The translations under genes and the position numbers were made by a program. A stretch of 36,121 nt of DNA from contig NZ_AVFL01000048.1 in NCBI RefSeq assembly GCF_000576635.1, positions 1 through 36,121 of the forward strand, written 5' to 3'. Source of the DNA: Skermanella stibiiresistens SB22 (GTDB lineage: Bacteria > Pseudomonadota > Alphaproteobacteria > Azospirillales > Azospirillaceae). Position 1 is the stretch's first letter. Each line of letters opens with the position of its first letter. Below the pieces are notes generated by a model, which searched no databases, had not been told where the DNA came from, and was given only the letters and a program-made list of their open reading frames with translations. This document shows, piece after piece, positions 34,293-36,121 of the stretch.

Positions 34293-35183
34293 ATGGCGAG
34301 ACCAACGCTGACGGATCTGACCGCCTTTATGGCGATCACGGAGCACCGGAGCTTTCGAAAGGCGGCCGACGTGCTGGGTGTCTCGCGCTCTTCGCTCAGC
34401 CACACGATCGCAGCGCTCGAGCGCAACCTTGGAGCCCGGCTCCTTCACCGGACGACCCGAAGCGTAGCCCCAACCGAAGCGGGAGAGCGTCTTCTTAGAA
34501 GGCTGACTCCAGTGCTTCGGGATCTTGACCAAGCCATTGATGCCGTGGCTGACGATGGGGGCCATCCGAGTGGCACGTTGCGCATCAATGGCGGCGAGGA
34601 AGCCATGCGCCAACTGCTCAGACTGATCGTGCCCGTCTTTTTGAAGCGCTATCCGCACGTTTCGCTCGACCTGATCACCGATGGCCGCCTGGTCGACATC
34701 GTGGAGCAAGGGTTCGATGCCGGCCTCCGGCTCGCCGAAGCGGTACCACAGGACATGATAGCGGTTCCGCTGAACGAGGACTTTCGCTTTCTGGCTGTCG
34801 CGGCGCCGGCCTATTTGGTGAAAGCGGGCCAACTGCTCACGCCGGACGATCTTCGACATCACCAGTGTATTCGACAGCGCCTCCCGAGCGGCAAGCTATA
34901 CCGGTGGGAGTTTGAGCGACACGGGCAGGAGATCGCGATCGACGTCCCTGGTGCAATGACGCTCGATCATACGAGGCTCATGATCGAGGCGGCAGCCGAC
35001 GGCCTAGGTATTGCCTATGTGCCCGAGACAGCGGCGCGACCATGGCTGGAAGCCGGACGATTGATCGCACAATTGGAAGACTGGTCGCCCGCCGTTGGCG
35101 GACTGCGGCTCTACTATTCGAGTCATCGTCATGTTCCCGCCGCTCTCCGAGCGTTCATCGACGTGATGAAAGGTGTCGGCTGA
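34293..35183 (+). CDS. LysR-family regulator
   Basis: This 296-residue LysR-type regulator has the N-terminal helix-turn-helix LTAFMAITEHRSFRKAADVL with GVSRSSLSHTIAALERNLGA, then RLLHRTTRSVAPTEAG, and an effector domain with FDAGLRLAEAVPQDMIAVPL. This sequence style is typical of the branch controlling adjacent oxidoreductases. It is divergent from the SDR gene at 33364 and very likely controls it. The gene ends 8 bp before an IS6-type element, which has left it intact. Confidence 0.93.
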   Translation: MARPTLTDLTAFMAITEHRSFRKAADVLGVSRSSLSHTIAALERNLGARLLHRTTRSVAPTEAGERLLRRLTPVLRDLDQAIDAVADDGGHPSGTLRINGGEEAMRQLLRLIVPVFLKRYPHVSLDLITDGRLVDIVEQGFDAGLRLAEAVPQDMIAVPLNEDFRFLAVAAPAYLVKAGQLLTPDDLRHHQCIRQRLPSGKLYRWEFERHGQEIAIDVPGAMTLDHTRLMIEAAADGLGIAYVPETAARPWLEAGRLIAQLEDWSPAVGGLRLYYSSHRHVPAALRAFIDVMKGVG

Positions 35184-35190
35184 TGCGCGG

Positions 35191-35967
35191 GGCACCGTCA
35201 GCTTGAGGGCTGGTGCTTGCGAAGGCGGATGGCTGGCGGGTATGGGACGGGGATGACGACGTCCCCTGCTCCTTCCCACGCCGGCTACCGGTTCCCCGCC
35301 GAAGTGATCGGCTATGCGGTCCACCTCCATTTTCGGTTTCCGCCGAGCTCGCGGATGGTCGAGGAGATGCTGGCGGCGCGCGGGATCGAGGTCAGCCAAG
35401 AAACCGTGCGCGGATGGGGCCCGAGGTTCGGCCGCGAGATCGCCAACGGGATCCGCCAGCGGCACCGGCAGGGCGGCGACAAATGGCGCCTCGACGAGAT
35501 GGTCATCACCATCGCGGGCAAGAAGCGCTACTTGCGGCGGGCGGTCGCCCGCGACGGCTTCGTGCTCGAGGCCCTGGTCCAGAGCCGACGCGACGAGACG
35601 GCGGCCAAGCGCCTGCCGCGCAAACTGCTGAAGAAGAGCGCCGGGCGCCGCGCGTCCATGGTGACGGACAAGCTGAAATCTCATGCGGCGGCGAGGAAGG
35701 AGATCATGCCCGGCGTCGAGCACCGCCAGCACGAGGGGCTCAACAACCGGGCGGAAAACTCCCACCAGCCAACCCGCCGACGGGAACGCAAGATGAAGCG
35801 GTTCAAGTCGGCCCGCCACGTTCAGCGCTTCGTCGCGATCCACGATCCCATCGCCAACCTCTTCCACTTTCCCCGCAACCAACTCACCGCCTAATCACGG
35901 ACCAGATCCGCGCCAACGCCACCATACTGCCCCGCAGTGAGCAAACGCCCACCAAGTTGACGGTGCC
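35191..35967 (+). mobile_element. IS6-family insertion sequence, apparently complete
   Basis: The left end reads GGCACCGTCAGCTTG from 35191. The right end, read on the minus strand from 35967, reads GGCACCGTCAACTTG, a 15-base terminal inverted repeat with one mismatch. The element is about 777 bp and carries one transposase gene. The 8-base flanks (ATGCGCGG and GGCGGCAT) do not match, so no target duplication is visible. The ends are closely related to those of the element at 1-198 and the decayed copy at 28170. Confidence 0.8.
35253..35894 (+). CDS. IS6-family transposase
   Basis: This 213-residue transposase retains all three DDE residues: Asp in KWRLDEMVITIAGKK, Asp in MVTDKLKSHAAARKEIMPG and Glu in LNNRAENSHQPTRRRE. 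The N-terminus has GYRFPAEVIGYAVHLHFRF and the helix-turn-helix EEMLAARGIEVSQETVRGWG. Two positions usually constant nearby are changed (YLRRAVARDG where relatives have YLWRAVDRDG), so activity is not assured. The ATG at 35253 fits the usual N-terminus; upstream ATGs give an unlikely extension. Confidence 0.88.
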   Translation: MTTSPAPSHAGYRFPAEVIGYAVHLHFRFPPSSRMVEEMLAARGIEVSQETVRGWGPRFGREIANGIRQRHRQGGDKWRLDEMVITIAGKKRYLRRAVARDGFVLEALVQSRRDETAAKRLPRKLLKKSAGRRASMVTDKLKSHAAARKEIMPGVEHRQHEGLNNRAENSHQPTRRRERKMKRFKSARHVQRFVAIHDPIANLFHFPRNQLTA

Positions 35968-36121
35968 GGCGGCATGGGTTTGGGAGTTGGCGAATGAACG
36001 CCCTGCTCGATGGGCTGATCGTCGCCCTGCGGGAAGGGAACTCATCAAGCCGCCGCTCGTTCTAGCAGCTTGGTCAGGACTGGCCTGATCGCGGATCCCG
36101 TGACCTCGTTCAGGTGGAACT
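35968..36121. other. Sequence right of the last IS, no clear gene
   Basis: These 154 bp do not show a recognisable gene. A minus-strand frame entering from beyond 36121 and stopping at 36047-36045 reads FHLNEVTGSAIRPVLTKLLE then RAAA. It is protein-like and may be the C-terminus of a gene outside the window, but it is too short to identify. Confidence 0.25.

Noticed and set aside
35183-35975. 8-bp target duplication flanking the IS6-type element
   Set aside because: The flanks ATGCGCGG and GGCGGCAT do not match, and shifting the ends by one or two bases does not help.

Overview
The window is GC-rich and gene-dense. Gene families, codon style and IS content suggest an alphaproteobacterium, probably Hyphomicrobiales-like; this is an inference from gene style, not from a marker gene. 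Most of it (about 200-28130) is one accessory catabolic island. IS6-family insertion sequences bracket it: one runs off the left edge (1-198, minus strand) and a decayed one lies at 28170-28915. Further IS6-family elements (31983-32826 and 35191-35967) and an IS5-type transposase remnant (31713-31982) are scattered through the right end.

Region A (227-7750, minus strand) is a tight seven-gene operon. In transcription order it encodes a two-subunit thiamine-diphosphate 2-oxoacid decarboxylase of the sulfopyruvate/phosphonopyruvate decarboxylase type, an aldehyde dehydrogenase, an acyl-CoA dehydrogenase, a class III (CaiB/BaiF) CoA-transferase, a MaoC/FAS1-like hydratase and a complete ETF-ubiquinone oxidoreductase. 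This suggests a route 2-oxoacid -> aldehyde -> acid -> acyl-CoA -> enoyl-CoA -> hydroxyacyl-CoA, with electrons passing through ETF to quinone. The CoA-transferase is transcribed after the dehydrogenase, so order and chemistry agree only approximately. Two tandem, clearly paralogous LysR regulators (7887-9836, plus strand) are divergent from it.

Region B (9774-23951, minus strand) looks like a second operon of 14 genes. It begins with a branched-chain-amino-acid-type ABC importer (livK, H, M, G, F) and continues with an SDR, a double NIPSNAP-like protein, an MmgE/PrpD protein, an oxaloacetate-decarboxylase-like member of the PEP mutase/isocitrate lyase superfamily, an M24 (creatinase/prolidase-like) hydrolase, a xylose-isomerase-like TIM-barrel protein, an amidohydrolase, an NtaA/SnaA/DszA-type FMNH2-dependent monooxygenase and another SDR. 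Across a 443-bp regulatory gap is a divergent aldehyde dehydrogenase gene (24395-25882) broken by a single in-frame TGA at the Trp of its PWN motif. A flavin reductase (26504-27040), the probable partner of the monooxygenase, and a divergent LysR gene (27187-28131) end the island. Together these look like uptake, oxygenation, hydrolysis and funnelling of an unidentified N- or S-containing organic compound. The substrate cannot be read from the sequence.

Region C (28170-36121) is IS-rich. It carries a DUF5996-GNAT fusion, a pirin, a secreted lipocalin-like protein and an SDR with a divergent LysR gene. The most interesting non-coding signals are two identical-arm palindromes (ATGAC-N5-GTCAT, 75 bp apart) upstream of livK, a related one before a broken gene at 26109, a 9-bp perfect-stem hairpin between the monooxygenase and SDR genes, and a 13-bp-stem hairpin after the broken aldehyde dehydrogenase. 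No tRNA, rRNA or CRISPR array was seen.
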